DNA from: Mesorhizobium sp. CU3
GTDB lineage: Bacteria; Pseudomonadota; Alphaproteobacteria; Rhizobiales; Rhizobiaceae
Assembly: GCF_006442965.1 (NCBI RefSeq)
Contig: NZ_VFWX01000011.1
Location: 184,025-248,024, forward strand
Length of the DNA: 64,000 nucleotides
Direction of reading: 5' to 3'
Made by a program: the position numbers and the translations under genes. The notes under the pieces were generated by a model that saw nothing but the letters and a program-made list of their open reading frames with translations, searched no databases and had not been told where the DNA came from. Numbering within the stretch: the stretch's first letter is position 1; each line of letters starts with the position of its first letter. Positions 44,493-53,135 of this stretch are shown piece after piece.

Positions 44493-46217
44493 TCATTGAT
44501 AGGAAACCAGCGTTGCACCATTTTCATGGCTGAAATCTGGCTTCACGCCAAGCATGGCCGCCGAACGCCGGATGATGTTGCCCGCCATGACACCCGCATT
44601 GTTGGCAGCGACGTCGGTCATGCCGGGCTTTTCCGGATGCGGGGCGTCGGCGATCGTGAACACCAGATATTGCGGATCGTCCATCGGGAAGGCGGCGACG
44701 AAGGTGTTGAAATTCAGGTCCTTGGAGTAGCGGCCGTTGATGACCTTTTCGGCCGTTCCGGTCTTGCCGCCAACGCGGTAGCCGGGCGCCCTGGCGTTCC
44801 TGGCCGAGCCCTTCTCGGCGTTGAGCGTGTAGAGGTAGCGCATGCCTTCGACGGTCTTGTCGCTGACCACTCTCTTGGCGACCGCCATGGCATCCTGCTC
44901 GCTGCGGACTAGGAAGGTCGGCTGGATCAGATAGCCCTGCATCAGCGCGGCGCAGCCGACGGCGGCCTGCAGCGGCGTCGTCGACACACCATGGCCGAAG
45001 GCGATGGTGAAGGAATTGACCTGTTTCCAGACCTTTGGTTCGGTCGGACGGGCGACTTCCGGCAACTCGGTCTGCATCCGGTCCAGAATGCCGAGGCGAT
45101 GCAGGAATTCGCGGTGGCCCTCGATGCCGACCAGCTCGGCCTCCCTGGCCGACCCGATGTTGGATGAATACAGGAACACCTCGGGCAGTGACAGCACGCG
45201 GTTCTTGCCGTGGAAATCGTGAATGGCCTGATGGCCGACCCGGATCGGATGCGAGGCGTCGAAGCGGCTGTTCATCGTCGCCTTGCCGGAATCGAGCGCC
45301 ATCGCCGAGGTGAAGCTCTTGAAGGTCGAGCCCATCTCGTAGAGGCCGGCCGACATGCGGTTCAGCCGGTCCTTTTCCTGCGCGTTGTAAGGATTGTTCG
45401 GATCGAAATCCGGCACCGAGGCCATGGCGATCACTTCGCCGGTCTTGATGTTGAGCACGACGCCGCCAGCGCCGAGCGCGCGATAACGCTCCAGGCCCGC
45501 GGCGATCTCGTCGCGCACCACATGCTGGACACGCAGGTCGATCGAAAGCCGGACCGGCTTCAGGTCCTTGGCCACAGCAAGGCCCGACGCCTGCAGGTCG
45601 CTCAAGCCCTGCTCGTCGACATACTTCTCCATGCCGGAGATGCCCTGGTTGTCGATGTTGGTGAGGCCGACAATGTAGGAGGAGGTCTCGCCACTCGGAT
45701 AGAAGCGGCGCTTTTCGGTGCGGAAGCCAAGGCCGGGAACGCCGAGCGCCATGATGTCGGACTGCTGCTTTGGCGTCAGCTGCCGCTGCAGCCAGACGAA
45801 GCCGGCGCCGCTCTTGAGCTTGCGATAGGTCTGCTCGTAGTCGATCTCGGGCAGCACCGTCGACAGTTTCTCGATCGCCTCGTCGGCGTCGACGATGCGC
45901 CGCGGCTCGGCAAACAGCGACGCCGTCTTGATATCGGTCGCCAGCACCTCGCCATTGCGATCGACGATATCCGGACGCGATGCCGTGACCCGGCTCTCCG
46001 GGCCGCCCGACAGGTCCGGGTTCTGCATGCCGAGATAGACGAGACGACCGGCGATGGTCGAATAGATGGTGAAGAACACCGCCATCGTCATGACGATGCG
46101 CGTCTTTGCCTTGCCGCCGGTCGCCTTGCGCGTGGCGTCGACGACGATCGAGCCGTCCTCGGCAGCCTTCTTGCGGCGCTTCAGCAGGTTGCCGATCCTT
46201 GGAAGCCTACCGATCAT
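44493..46217 (-). CDS. ftsI: Septal peptidoglycan transpeptidase FtsI (PBP3)
   Basis: A 574-residue class B penicillin-binding protein that cross-links septal wall with FtsW. A basic cytoplasmic tail and one helix (about 38-60, RIVMTMAVFFTIYSTIAG) come first, then the PBP dimerisation domain from about 80. The transpeptidase has STFK with the acyl-serine near 297, SSN (LYSSNIGSARE) and KTG (VGGKTGTAEKV). Its start overlaps the ftsL stop by 4 nt. Confidence 0.97.
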   Translation of the reverse strand: MIGRLPRIGNLLKRRKKAAEDGSIVVDATRKATGGKAKTRIVMTMAVFFTIYSTIAGRLVYLGMQNPDLSGGPESRVTASRPDIVDRNGEVLATDIKTASLFAEPRRIVDADEAIEKLSTVLPEIDYEQTYRKLKSGAGFVWLQRQLTPKQQSDIMALGVPGLGFRTEKRRFYPSGETSSYIVGLTNIDNQGISGMEKYVDEQGLSDLQASGLAVAKDLKPVRLSIDLRVQHVVRDEIAAGLERYRALGAGGVVLNIKTGEVIAMASVPDFDPNNPYNAQEKDRLNRMSAGLYEMGSTFKSFTSAMALDSGKATMNSRFDASHPIRVGHQAIHDFHGKNRVLSLPEVFLYSSNIGSAREAELVGIEGHREFLHRLGILDRMQTELPEVARPTEPKVWKQVNSFTIAFGHGVSTTPLQAAVGCAALMQGYLIQPTFLVRSEQDAMAVAKRVVSDKTVEGMRYLYTLNAEKGSARNARAPGYRVGGKTGTAEKVINGRYSKDLNFNTFVAAFPMDDPQYLVFTIADAPHPEKPGMTDVAANNAGVMAGNIIRRSAAMLGVKPDFSHENGATLVSYQ

Positions 46218-46609
46218 TGAACGGTGCTCCCGGTGACCACTGGATCCTTGTCGTCCGAAGGCTCCTTGCCGGAATTGTCGGCCATGCCGCCGAGCCGTTG
46301 CGAGGTGAGGTCCTCGATGGTCAAGGGTTTCACCGGAATGTCGTCGAGGCTGCCGATCTGGTGGGCGTTGACGGGCTCGAGCCCGAGCTGGCCCTTATAG
46401 ACATCGGCAAGCTTCTGCAGCCGCGACGGCTGGGTGAGCAGGCTCCAATCCGCCTTGAGGAGATCGATCGTCTCTTCCTCATAGTGGATCTGCGCCTGGA
46501 TCTTCTGCACAGCCTTCAGCTGTTCCTCGGCTTCGCGCTTGGTCTTGTAGGTCAGGGCCGCGGCCGAGACCATGACGGCGATCAGGACTATGTCGCTGGT
46601 ACGAAACAC
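46214..46609 (-). CDS. ftsL: FtsL-like division protein (GTG start)
   Basis: A 131-residue bitopic protein: helix at about 7-22 (DIVLIAVMVSAAALTY), then a periplasmic coiled coil (KREAEEQLKAVQKIQAQIHY...LKADWSLLTQPSRLQKL). The ADWSxLxxPxRLQ text is typical of alphaproteobacterial FtsL, which binds FtsB and FtsQ. The GTG start at 46609 has GGAGAGGTG upstream. It sits between rsmH (4-nt gap) and ftsI, its normal place. Primary sequence is weakly conserved, so position carries weight. Confidence 0.9.
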   Translation of the reverse strand: MFRTSDIVLIAVMVSAAALTYKTKREAEEQLKAVQKIQAQIHYEEETIDLLKADWSLLTQPSRLQKLADVYKGQLGLEPVNAHQIGSLDDIPVKPLTIEDLTSQRLGGMADNSGKEPSDDKDPVVTGSTVQ

Positions 46610-46613
46610 GTGC

Positions 46614-47630
46614 TCACCTCTCCCCCGGCCGTTCGACGGCGGGAAGCTTTGGAAGGCCGAAAATCGAAAAATCGCCGGCGCGCGCCGGCGCCTCGGTGCG
46701 GATTGCCGCGCGCAGCCGGGCCGAGCGCGCCCGCGGATTGGCTTCTGTCTCAGCCTCGCCCGGCGTGACGCCGCCGCCGGATTTGCGGAAGGTCGCCACG
46801 CGCGACGGCGTGTCGGGCATATGGCGCGAGCCGCTGGCCGCCTCGGCGCGATCGGCGATGAAGCGCTTGACGATGCGGTCTTCCAGCGAATGGAAGGTCA
46901 CCACCGCCAGCCGTCCACCGGGCCTCAGCATGCGCTCCGCGGCAAACAGCGCTCTCGCCAGTTCACCAAGCTCGTCATTGACGAAGATGCGCAGCGCCTG
47001 GAAGACGCGGGTCGCCGGATGGATCTTGTCCTTCGGCGTACGACCGATATGGGTGGCGATGGCGTCGGCGAGGTCGAGCGTGCGCTCGAACGGACGCTTC
47101 TCGCGCCGGCTCTCGATCATGCGGGCGATGCGGCCGGCATGGCGCTCCTCGCCGAGGAAGCCGAAGATGCGGGCAAGGTCGCCCGCCTTGAAGCTGTTGA
47201 CGACGTCGGCGGCGGAAAGGCCCGCCTGCGCCATGCGCATGTCAAGCGGTCCGTCGGCGCGAAAGGAAAAGCCGCGCTCGGCCTGATCGAGCTGCATGGA
47301 CGAAACGCCGATATCGAGCACCACGCCGTCGGCGCTTTCGACATACTCGTCCAGCGTCGAGAACGGCGCCTGGACAAGCCTCAGCCTGCCACCGGCCTTT
47401 TCTTCAAGCGCCTTGCCCGCCGCGATCGCATCCGGATCGCGATCGATGGCGACGACCGAAGCGCCGCGATCGAGGATCGCGCCGGTATAGCCGCCGGCGC
47501 CGAACGTCCCGTCGACGATCGTCTCGCCCGGCTTCGGCTCGAGAGCCTGAAGCATTTCGGCAAGGAGGACCGGAATGTGGCGGGCCAGTCCGCCAACGGC
47601 GTGAGGGTCATCGCCGTGGCCAGCCATCAT
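46614..47630 (-). CDS. rsmH: 16S rRNA (cytosine-1402-N4)-methyltransferase
   Basis: A 338-residue SAM methyltransferase (former MraW) modifying C1402 in the ribosomal P site. HIPVLLAEMLQAL opens the conserved part, DGTFGAGGYTGAIL is the SAM motif, VVLDIGVSSMQLDQAERGFSF and VTFHSLEDRIVKRF follow. Tandem ATGs at 47630/47627; 47630 overlaps the mraZ stop as ATGA. The long upstream frame to 48269 is the mraZ region read out of frame and is not part of the protein. Confidence 0.97.
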   Translation of the reverse strand: MMAGHGDDPHAVGGLARHIPVLLAEMLQALEPKPGETIVDGTFGAGGYTGAILDRGASVVAIDRDPDAIAAGKALEEKAGGRLRLVQAPFSTLDEYVESADGVVLDIGVSSMQLDQAERGFSFRADGPLDMRMAQAGLSAADVVNSFKAGDLARIFGFLGEERHAGRIARMIESRREKRPFERTLDLADAIATHIGRTPKDKIHPATRVFQALRIFVNDELGELARALFAAERMLRPGGRLAVVTFHSLEDRIVKRFIADRAEAASGSRHMPDTPSRVATFRKSGGGVTPGEAETEANPRARSARLRAAIRTEAPARAGDFSIFGLPKLPAVERPGER

Positions 47631-48085
47631 TCCGATCGCTCCCCGGGCTTCGTCCCCTGCCGAAGCTGCAACAGCCTGGCCCGCGCCTGCGCCCCATAGG
47701 CGGCAAGCCGTCCCGGCTCCCAGACTTGAAAGAAATTGCCGCGGCCGACAAAGGCCACCTCGTTCGAGATGCCCGTATGCTCGCGGATGAAATCGGTCAT
47801 GGTGATGCGGCCGTCCTGGTCCAGCTTCAGAAACGTCCCGTCGCCATGGCAGAAGAACGACATGTCGTCCGCCGTCTGCAGGAACGGGTCTTCCAGCGCG
47901 ATCCGCTGCTCGTAGCGGTCGAGCAGATCGAGCCCGCCGACATCCATCGCCGGCAGGTCCAGGCAGCGCAGCGCATAGAGTTCCGCATAGCCGCGCTTCT
48001 GCACGACAGCGCGGAAATGCGCCGGAACGGACACCCGCCCCTTCGCGTCGATCCTGTTCAGAGCATTTGACAGAAATCGGTCCAA
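47627..48085 (-). CDS. mraZ: Transcriptional regulator MraZ
   Basis: A 152-residue protein with two tandem AbrB-like DNA-binding halves. MDRFLSNALNRIDAKGRVSV is the first half's strongly conserved start; the second has GDGTFLKLDQDGRITMTDF. MraZ forms large rings and represses the dcw operon from direct TGGG-type repeats upstream of itself. It is the first gene of the cluster, and matching repeats lie upstream at 48259-48292. It is somewhat shorter at the C-terminus than some relatives. Confidence 0.96.
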   Translation of the reverse strand: MDRFLSNALNRIDAKGRVSVPAHFRAVVQKRGYAELYALRCLDLPAMDVGGLDLLDRYEQRIALEDPFLQTADDMSFFCHGDGTFLKLDQDGRITMTDFIREHTGISNEVAFVGRGNFFQVWEPGRLAAYGAQARARLLQLRQGTKPGERSE

Positions 48086-48258
48086 TGAACGCTACAGCCG
48101 CTTCCGCCGCCGCACCCCTTCCCATGTTGTTCTCCGCGCCCCCGCGCACGCGCCAAACCGCTTCATTCACCGGGGCAAAAACCGACAAACGTTCAGCCGC
48201 CGCGGCTGCCCGATTGGCGTACGCTTCACCCTGACGCGGAACGAATGCTTGATTTAAA

Positions 48259-48292
48259 TGGGATATCATGGGGCACTATGGGCGTCAACGGG
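48259..48292 (-). promoter_or_regulatory. MraZ-box array over a candidate mraZ promoter
   Basis: On the plus strand TGGG starts at 48259, 48269 and 48279, and CGGG at 48289: four units at exactly 10-bp spacing, the TGGGN-N5 layout described for MraZ sites. On the minus strand, TTGACG (48288-48283), a 17-nt spacer and TATCCC (48265-48260) form a candidate promoter reading toward mraZ, so the boxes cover -35 to -10. The leader would be about 165 nt. The repeats run opposite to the gene's sense. The rest of the 394-nt gap 48086-48479 shows nothing else I can support. Confidence 0.65.
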
Positions 48293-48479
48293 AACAGGCA
48301 TCACAAACACGCGCACCACAACCAGAAAGCGCAGGCTGAAGGCACGTCTCGTCTTTATCCTCCATTAAGCCTAACGAAGCGTTTAGAGCTGTCTGGCCCA
48401 AAACGACGCGGCTTGCTGCGAACGCCGGCCGCGCATAGCGTCGGCGGCGATTGCCGTTCAGCCGAAGGAAATGAGCCTC

Positions 48480-49595
48480 ATGTCCGAAACCGCGAAGTCC
48501 CGCGCCGCGGCACTCGCCCATCTGCGCAGCAGCGATTTCGCCAAGGGCGATCCGATCCCCCTGACGCTGACCATGGCCTCGATCTTCCACACGCCGGGCG
48601 CCGAGGCCGGCTTCGATCAGTATGGCCGCTACGACAATCCGACCTGGCGCGCCGTCGAGCACGCGCTGGGGCATCTCGAAGATGCGCAATGCGTCACCTT
48701 CCCGTCCGGAATGGGCGCCATATCGTCGGTGTTTTTCGCGCTGCTGAAAGCCGGCGACCGCGTGCTTCTGCCGTCCGACGGCTATCATGCCACGCGCGCC
48801 ATGGCGGAGCGTTTTCTAAAGCCGCTCGGCATCGCCTACGACACCAGGCCGACGCCGACCTTCCTCGACAGCGGCTTCGACGGCTACCGGCTGGTTTTCG
48901 CCGAGACCCCGTCCAACCCGCGGCTGGACATCTGCGACATCGCGGCGGTGGCCGAAGCCGTTCACGGACAGGATGGGCTGCTGGTCATCGACAACACGAC
49001 GATGACGCCCTTCGGCCAACGCCCTCTCGACCTCGGCGCCGACATCGTCGTCTCCGCCGACACCAAGGCCGTGAACGGCCACTCCGACGTGCTTTTCGGC
49101 CATGTCGCCAGCCGCGATGCCGAGATCGTCGCCAAGGTGACGGACTGGCGCAGCCTGGCCGGCGGCATTCCCGGGCCTTTCGAGGCATGGCTGGTGCATC
49201 GCGGCCTGGAGACGCTGGAGGTGCGCTTCGACCGCATGTGCTCCTCGGCCGAAACGATCGCAAAGAGGCTAAAAGCCCACCGCGCGGTCAGTGGCCTGCG
49301 CTATCCCGGCCTAGACGGCGATCCCTCGCACAATCTGGCGCGCGCCCAGATGGAGCGCTTCGGCTTTCTCATCTCTTTTGAACTGGCCTCGGAGCAGAAG
49401 GCGGAAGCTTTCATCGACGATTGCCCGCTGATCGAATCGGCGACCTCGTTCGGCGGCGTGCATACGTCCGCCGAGCGACGCTCGAAACGCGGCGACGCCG
49501 TGCCGCCCGGTTTCGTGCGCCTGTCGATCGGCTGCGAACCGGTGGACGAGTTGTGGCGCGCCATCGAGGCGTCGCTGGATAGGATCGGCGGTTAA
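48480..49595 (+). CDS. PLP-dependent trans-sulfuration enzyme (cystathionine gamma-synthase family)
   Basis: A 371-residue fold-type I PLP enzyme of the Cys/Met metabolism family. YGRYDNPTWRAVEHAL, VTFPSGMGAISSVFFAL and LVIDNTTMTPFGQRPLDLGA are family blocks; SADTKAVNGHSDVLFG carries the PLP lysine at about 196. Near the end, SATSFGGVHTSAERR is the usual substrate-loop region. Whether it is a gamma-synthase, beta-lyase or gamma-lyase cannot be decided here. ATG 48480 is preferred over 48471, as AAGGA is then 10 nt away rather than abutting. It is divergent from mraZ. Confidence 0.88.
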   Translation: MSETAKSRAAALAHLRSSDFAKGDPIPLTLTMASIFHTPGAEAGFDQYGRYDNPTWRAVEHALGHLEDAQCVTFPSGMGAISSVFFALLKAGDRVLLPSDGYHATRAMAERFLKPLGIAYDTRPTPTFLDSGFDGYRLVFAETPSNPRLDICDIAAVAEAVHGQDGLLVIDNTTMTPFGQRPLDLGADIVVSADTKAVNGHSDVLFGHVASRDAEIVAKVTDWRSLAGGIPGPFEAWLVHRGLETLEVRFDRMCSSAETIAKRLKAHRAVSGLRYPGLDGDPSHNLARAQMERFGFLISFELASEQKAEAFIDDCPLIESATSFGGVHTSAERRSKRGDAVPPGFVRLSIGCEPVDELWRAIEASLDRIGG

Positions 49596-49657
49596 AGCCC
49601 TGGGTCCCGGCAGGAGGACAAGCGGCAGCATCGACCTAAGAGCGATAGCTCTCTATC

Positions 49658-50011
49658 TCACTTCTTCGAGTCCGACATCGCAGCATATTTGGCGCGCAAG
49701 CGCTCTAGGAATACCGACCCGTCCACAATCTCCCCGCCCTCAGGGCCGTTAGACAACCTGTCGTTACGCGCTTCAGCCTTGATTTCGTCCATCGAGGCAA
49801 ATCGTCCCGGCCCGCTGTCGATGCCTTCCTGCACCAGCTTGCGCAATTCCTCGACGGTGTAGCCGAGCAGGTCGCGGCGATCCTTCCATTGCCTCAGCGC
49901 ATCGCGGATCACTTCGCTGGCGGAAGCATATTCTCCGGCGGCGACAACGTCGTCGACCGCCTGCGCCAGTTCCGGCGAAAGCGTGATGCTGCGTTTGTCG
50001 ACCTGTCCCAT
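49658..50011 (-). CDS. ParD-like ribbon-helix-helix antitoxin, apparently without toxin
   Basis: A 117-residue protein. Residues 1-50 (KRSITLSPELAQAVDDVVAA, GEYASASEVIRDALRQWK) are a CopG/ParD-type RHH domain. It then has GYTVEELRKLVQEGIDSGPG, the toxin-binding part of ParD. The tail from about 80 is longer than in typical ParD (80-95 residues). The usual parE would follow at lower coordinates, but only 62 nt remain before the convergent PLP gene, so no partner toxin is encoded next to it. It may act as a solo regulator, an anti-addiction antitoxin or a relic. Confidence 0.85.
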   Translation of the reverse strand: MGQVDKRSITLSPELAQAVDDVVAAGEYASASEVIRDALRQWKDRRDLLGYTVEELRKLVQEGIDSGPGRFASMDEIKAEARNDRLSNGPEGGEIVDGSVFLERLRAKYAAMSDSKK

Positions 50012-50164
50012 GACATGCTCCTGTTCTTTCCTGGAAGGTACGATTTAATCGCACCAGCTTCAAGGACTGGATTGGCGGAGTTTGAGCGCCCATCGCGCCG
50101 GCATCTGAATCAAACGGCACGCCTATCGGCGTAACCTTCTGATTTCGTATCGCTATGGGAGAAA

Positions 50165-50562
50165 ATGCCAGCTGGCCTGTAAGCCGGGTTCTGTATGGCC
50201 CTCGCCTTGCGGCGAGAACGTGGCGGCCATTCATCTTGGGCGCATGTTGACATGCGCCTCACGCAACCTACCCGGGCGGTGGGCCGGAAACAGCCCTCGA
50301 AGGTTTCCCCTCGCACCGCCCCTATTCGGTTTTGCTCCCGGTGGGGTTTGCCCTGCCGCTTCCGTTGCCGGTCGCGCGGTGGGCTCTTACCCCACCCTTT
50401 CACCCTTGCCGCGGCCGAGGCCGCGGCGGTTTGCTTTCTGTGGCACTTTCCCTGGGGTCGCCCCCGCCGGCCGTTAGCCGGCACCGTGTCTCCATGGAGC
50501 CCGGACTTTCCTCACCCGCAGCCTTTCGGCTCTCGCGGGTGCGGCCGCCCGGCCAGCTGGCA
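50165..50562 (-). ncRNA. rnpB: RNase P RNA, bacterial class A
   Basis: The catalytic RNA that matures tRNA 5' ends. On the minus strand the conserved GAGGAAAGTCCGGGCTCC (complement near 50495-50515) is followed by GGCTAACGGCCGGCGGGGGC, GAAAGTGCCACAGAAA and TAGGTTGCGTGAGGCGCATG-like text. The 3' end reads ACAGAACCCGGCTTACAGGC. Terminal CCAGCTGG sequences pair as P1. A TTTATA -10 element (50574-50569) sits about 7 nt before the inferred 5' end. Ends are placed to within about 10 nt. Protein-like frames over this stretch are accidental. Confidence 0.96.
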
Positions 50563-50600
50563 AGCGCGTATAAAGGGATTTCCTCCTGAAAACGCAAATG

Positions 50601-50623
50601 AAAAAGCGGGCTTATACCCGCTT
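50601..50623 (-). terminator. Terminator of the lytic transglycosylase gene
   Basis: On the minus strand AAGCGGG, loop TATAAG and CCCGCTT are followed by TTTC, directly after the stop at 50626. It separates this gene from rnpB just downstream on the same strand. Confidence 0.75.
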
Positions 50624-50625
50624 CG

Positions 50626-51333
50626 TCACACCGGCGAGCCGAGCGCGGCCATCTGCACCTTGACCTTGCTGCAATAGGCGGCCGAGACCGGATTCATCCG
50701 CGTCGCGCCGTGGCCGGCATTGTATTTCAGGATCGTGCCGCATGTGGTGCCGCCGCCGAGATCCCGCGCCATGGCGAGGTATTTCATGCCGTATTTTATG
50801 TTGGTGTCGGGGTCGAACAGCCCCTTGACCGAACCGGTATAGCCCATCATGCGCGCCGTCGCCGGCTTGATCTGCATCAGGCCGATCTCGCCGGCGCCGC
50901 CGACCATATGCGGCCGGTAGTTGCTTTCGATCTTGATGACCGCCTTGGCCAGCGACACCGGAACGCCGTAACTCGTCGCATAGCGCGAGATGATCGCCGA
51001 ATAGTCGCCGCCGGAGACGGATGAAGACACTTCGGGTTTCTCGGGGTGGATGTCGGGGTGGATGGAAGCGGTCGTGGTGAGGTCGATGGCCGCTCTGCTG
51101 CGCTTGGCCCGTTTGGCCGTTGATTTTGCCGGCTTGATCGCGGCCGCCTTCTGCACCTTCGCCGTGGCGGTTCTCTTGGCAACCTTGCCGGGTTTGGCTG
51201 CCTTGGGCGTTATGGGGGCAGCGGCGAAGCCATTGTCGGCTCGAAGGCTCAAGGGCGCACTGTTCGCCGGGCTGAAGGAAAAAGTCATCACTCCGGCAGC
51301 AACGGCTGCCGCTACAACGGTCAAATTTCGCAT
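50626..51333 (-). CDS. Lytic transglycosylase domain protein
   Basis: A 235-residue exported wall-degrading enzyme. ATG 51333 has AGGA upstream and gives a signal peptide (about 1-26, VVAAAVAAGVMTFSFSPANS). A lysine/alanine-rich linker (about 40-80) precedes the SLT domain. The catalytic Glu is near 136 in KIESNYRP, with GEIGLMQIKP and LKYNAGHG after it. It would cut MurNAc-GlcNAc bonds in the periplasm. Its neighbours, an amidase and later two more wall hydrolases, fit the wall-turnover theme. Confidence 0.93.
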   Translation of the reverse strand: MRNLTVVAAAVAAGVMTFSFSPANSAPLSLRADNGFAAAPITPKAAKPGKVAKRTATAKVQKAAAIKPAKSTAKRAKRSRAAIDLTTTASIHPDIHPEKPEVSSSVSGGDYSAIISRYATSYGVPVSLAKAVIKIESNYRPHMVGGAGEIGLMQIKPATARMMGYTGSVKGLFDPDTNIKYGMKYLAMARDLGGGTTCGTILKYNAGHGATRMNPVSAAYCSKVKVQMAALGSPV

Positions 51334-51519
51334 GTAGTCCTGTTCTGTTAGAACCGTGCGAAGAACTTCGCACGATTGCGCCAATTCAACGTCGGGATAT
51401 CCGGGAGGCTAGAGGTCCGACGACTTGCGGGAGAGGCATGTGACGGCCGAATTGGCGCCAATGAAGGCGAGGCAATTCACTTTCAGTGACAGGATTGTAA
51501 TCTAAGTAACTTGCCGCGA

Positions 51520-52287
51520 CTATTCCGCGGTGCCTGCCTTGACGGAAGCCAGCAGCCTTTGCAGCGTGCGGATGGTCGAGCCGTCGGCCACCCCGTCGAC
51601 CAGGCGCCGGCGAAAATGCCGCTGAAAAGCCGACACCACGATTTCCGTCTGCCGGTCGTAGACGCCGGATATCTCGACACCATAGCCATAGAGCGCCAGC
51701 ATCGATTGCAGCGCCTCGACATCGGCGCCCGCGTCGCCGGCTTTCAAGGTCGCGCCTAGCCTTATCGGCGCCGCAGGCACGAGATGGCCGACGCCAGCGG
51801 TGAACAAGGCTTTCCAGGGGAATTTCTCACCGGGATCGACCTTGCGTCCCGGCGCCACGTCCGAATGCGCCAGCACCAGTTGGGGCGGTATAGAGTACCG
51901 GCCGATTATTCCCGCGCACAGGTCGATCACGGCATCGATCTGCCGTTTCGGGAACGCTTTGTAGCCCAGCGAATGCCCGGGATTGACGATCTCGATACCG
52001 ACCGAACAGGAGTTGATGTCGGTTCGGCCGAACCAGGAGCTTTTTCCGGCATGCCAGGCGCGGTCGCTCTCGCGCACCATCTGGACGATGCGGCCGTCCT
52101 CATGGACCAGATAATGCGAGGACACTTCGCTTGCCGGATCGCACAACCATGCCTCGGCGCCGGCCCCGGTCGCCATGCCGGTATAGTGGAGCACAATCAT
52201 ATCGGGCCTCAGCGTCTCGCGGCGCGGGCCGAAATTCGGCGACACCCTGACCTCGGCACCCGGCTGGTCGGGGAGAAAGCCGCTCAT
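51520..52287 (-). CDS. N-acetylmuramoyl-L-alanine amidase with peptidoglycan-binding domain
   Basis: A 255-residue AmpD/AmiD-type zinc amidase that cuts MurNAc from the peptide stem. VLHYTGM supplies the first zinc His (34); AHSDVAPGRKVDPGEKFPW supplies the second and the catalytic Lys/Asp region. A PG_binding_1 domain occupies about 180-245 (DAGADVEALQSMLALYGYG). No signal peptide is seen, so recycling in the cytoplasm (AmpD-like) or non-classical export are both open. Its ATG overlaps the upstream DnaJ-domain gene by 4 nt. Confidence 0.93.
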   Translation of the reverse strand: MSGFLPDQPGAEVRVSPNFGPRRETLRPDMIVLHYTGMATGAGAEAWLCDPASEVSSHYLVHEDGRIVQMVRESDRAWHAGKSSWFGRTDINSCSVGIEIVNPGHSLGYKAFPKRQIDAVIDLCAGIIGRYSIPPQLVLAHSDVAPGRKVDPGEKFPWKALFTAGVGHLVPAAPIRLGATLKAGDAGADVEALQSMLALYGYGVEISGVYDRQTEIVVSAFQRHFRRRLVDGVADGSTIRTLQRLLASVKAGTAE

Positions 52288-53003
52288 GCGTGCCTAAGGC
52301 CCCGTTCGATCATCTCATAGGCTGCATTGATCGCCGCCACCCTGGTCGTGGCGATCTTGATGAATTCCTGCGGCAGGCCACGCGCGATCAGCCGATCGGG
52401 GTGATTGTCGGAGATCAGCTTGCGATAACGCTTCCTGACTTCCTCGAACGGCTTGCCGCGCTCGATGCCCAGAACGACATAAGGGTCGGCGGCGCCGAGA
52501 TTGACATGCCTGGACAGGATCGCCTCGTAATGCGCTTCGTCGATGCGGAAAATCTCGGCAATGCGATGCAGGAACTGCCCTTCGTGCTCATGAATCAGCC
52601 CGTCCGCCTTGGCGATATGGAACAGGCCGTCGAGAATGTCCTCCAGCATCATGCAGTTTGCATGACCGGAGCCGCAGAGCCCTGCCATGCGCTGCGCATA
52701 GATCTCGAACCCTGCAACATCCTGCTTGGCGATGTCGTAGAGCCGCGCCACGTTGCGCGTTTCGCTGGGCGGTACCTCGAAGATTTCCTGGAAGGCGCGC
52801 ACCTCGTCTTGCGTGACGATGCCGTCGGCCTTGGCCATTTTGGCCGAGAGCGCGATCATCGCCACCGAAAAAGCAACGCGGCGGCGCAGGTCCGGATCGC
52901 CGGAAAACACTGTCCGCACAGCTTCCACGACGTCCGCGACGCCCGAGGACGCCGACGACGAAACACGAGCGATGAAGTCGCCAAGGCGGTCCCAAATCGA
53001 CAT
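52284..53003 (-). CDS. TerB plus DnaJ-domain (DjlA-like) co-chaperone
   Basis: A 239-residue protein combining a TerB helical domain (about 20-155; LSAKMAKADGIVTQDEVRAF and FHIAKADGLIHEHEGQFL) with a C-terminal J domain (about 170-239; DPYVVLGIERGKPFEEVRKR, HPD at 201-203). Unlike E. coli DjlA no clear N-terminal membrane helix is present. J domains stimulate DnaK ATPase. The start MSIWDRLGDF at 53003 is the family-like one; the frame extends to 53039. It is coupled to the amidase by a 4-nt overlap, suggesting an envelope-related role. Confidence 0.92.
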   Translation of the reverse strand: MSIWDRLGDFIARVSSSASSGVADVVEAVRTVFSGDPDLRRRVAFSVAMIALSAKMAKADGIVTQDEVRAFQEIFEVPPSETRNVARLYDIAKQDVAGFEIYAQRMAGLCGSGHANCMMLEDILDGLFHIAKADGLIHEHEGQFLHRIAEIFRIDEAHYEAILSRHVNLGAADPYVVLGIERGKPFEEVRKRYRKLISDNHPDRLIARGLPQEFIKIATTRVAAINAAYEMIERGLRHA

Positions 53004-53087
53004 TGGCGCTTCATAGAGCGAACCGGGCGGTTCTATCAAGTCGGGACGATGCCGCAGGGCATTGACGGTTCGTGTCGGCCGATCATA

Positions 53088-53115
53088 CGAAAAAGGCCGG
53101 CAGGTCGCCGGCCTT
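53088..53115 (-). terminator. Rho-independent terminator of the small lipoprotein gene
   Basis: On the minus strand AAGGCCGGC, loop GACCT and GCCGGCCTT run straight into a T-tract (TTTTTCG). This is a strong intrinsic terminator about 20 nt after the lipoprotein stop at 53136. Confidence 0.88.
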
Positions 53116-53135
53116 CTCGAATACTATTCTAGCTC

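Noticed and set aside
47631..48269. N-terminal extension of rsmH by about 210 codons
   Set aside because: It is mraZ read in another frame. RsmH proteins begin shortly before the HIPVLL block, and the ATGA overlap with mraZ fixes the start.
48300..48479. Possible SAM riboswitch before the trans-sulfuration enzyme
   Set aside because: GCGGCTTGCTGCGAACG faintly recalls the SAM-II core, but the conserved GTGATTTG and pseudoknot partners are missing.
50195..50677. Several proline/arginine-rich open frames at 50.2-50.7 kb
   Set aside because: They lie over RNase P RNA, whose conserved blocks are explicit on the minus strand.
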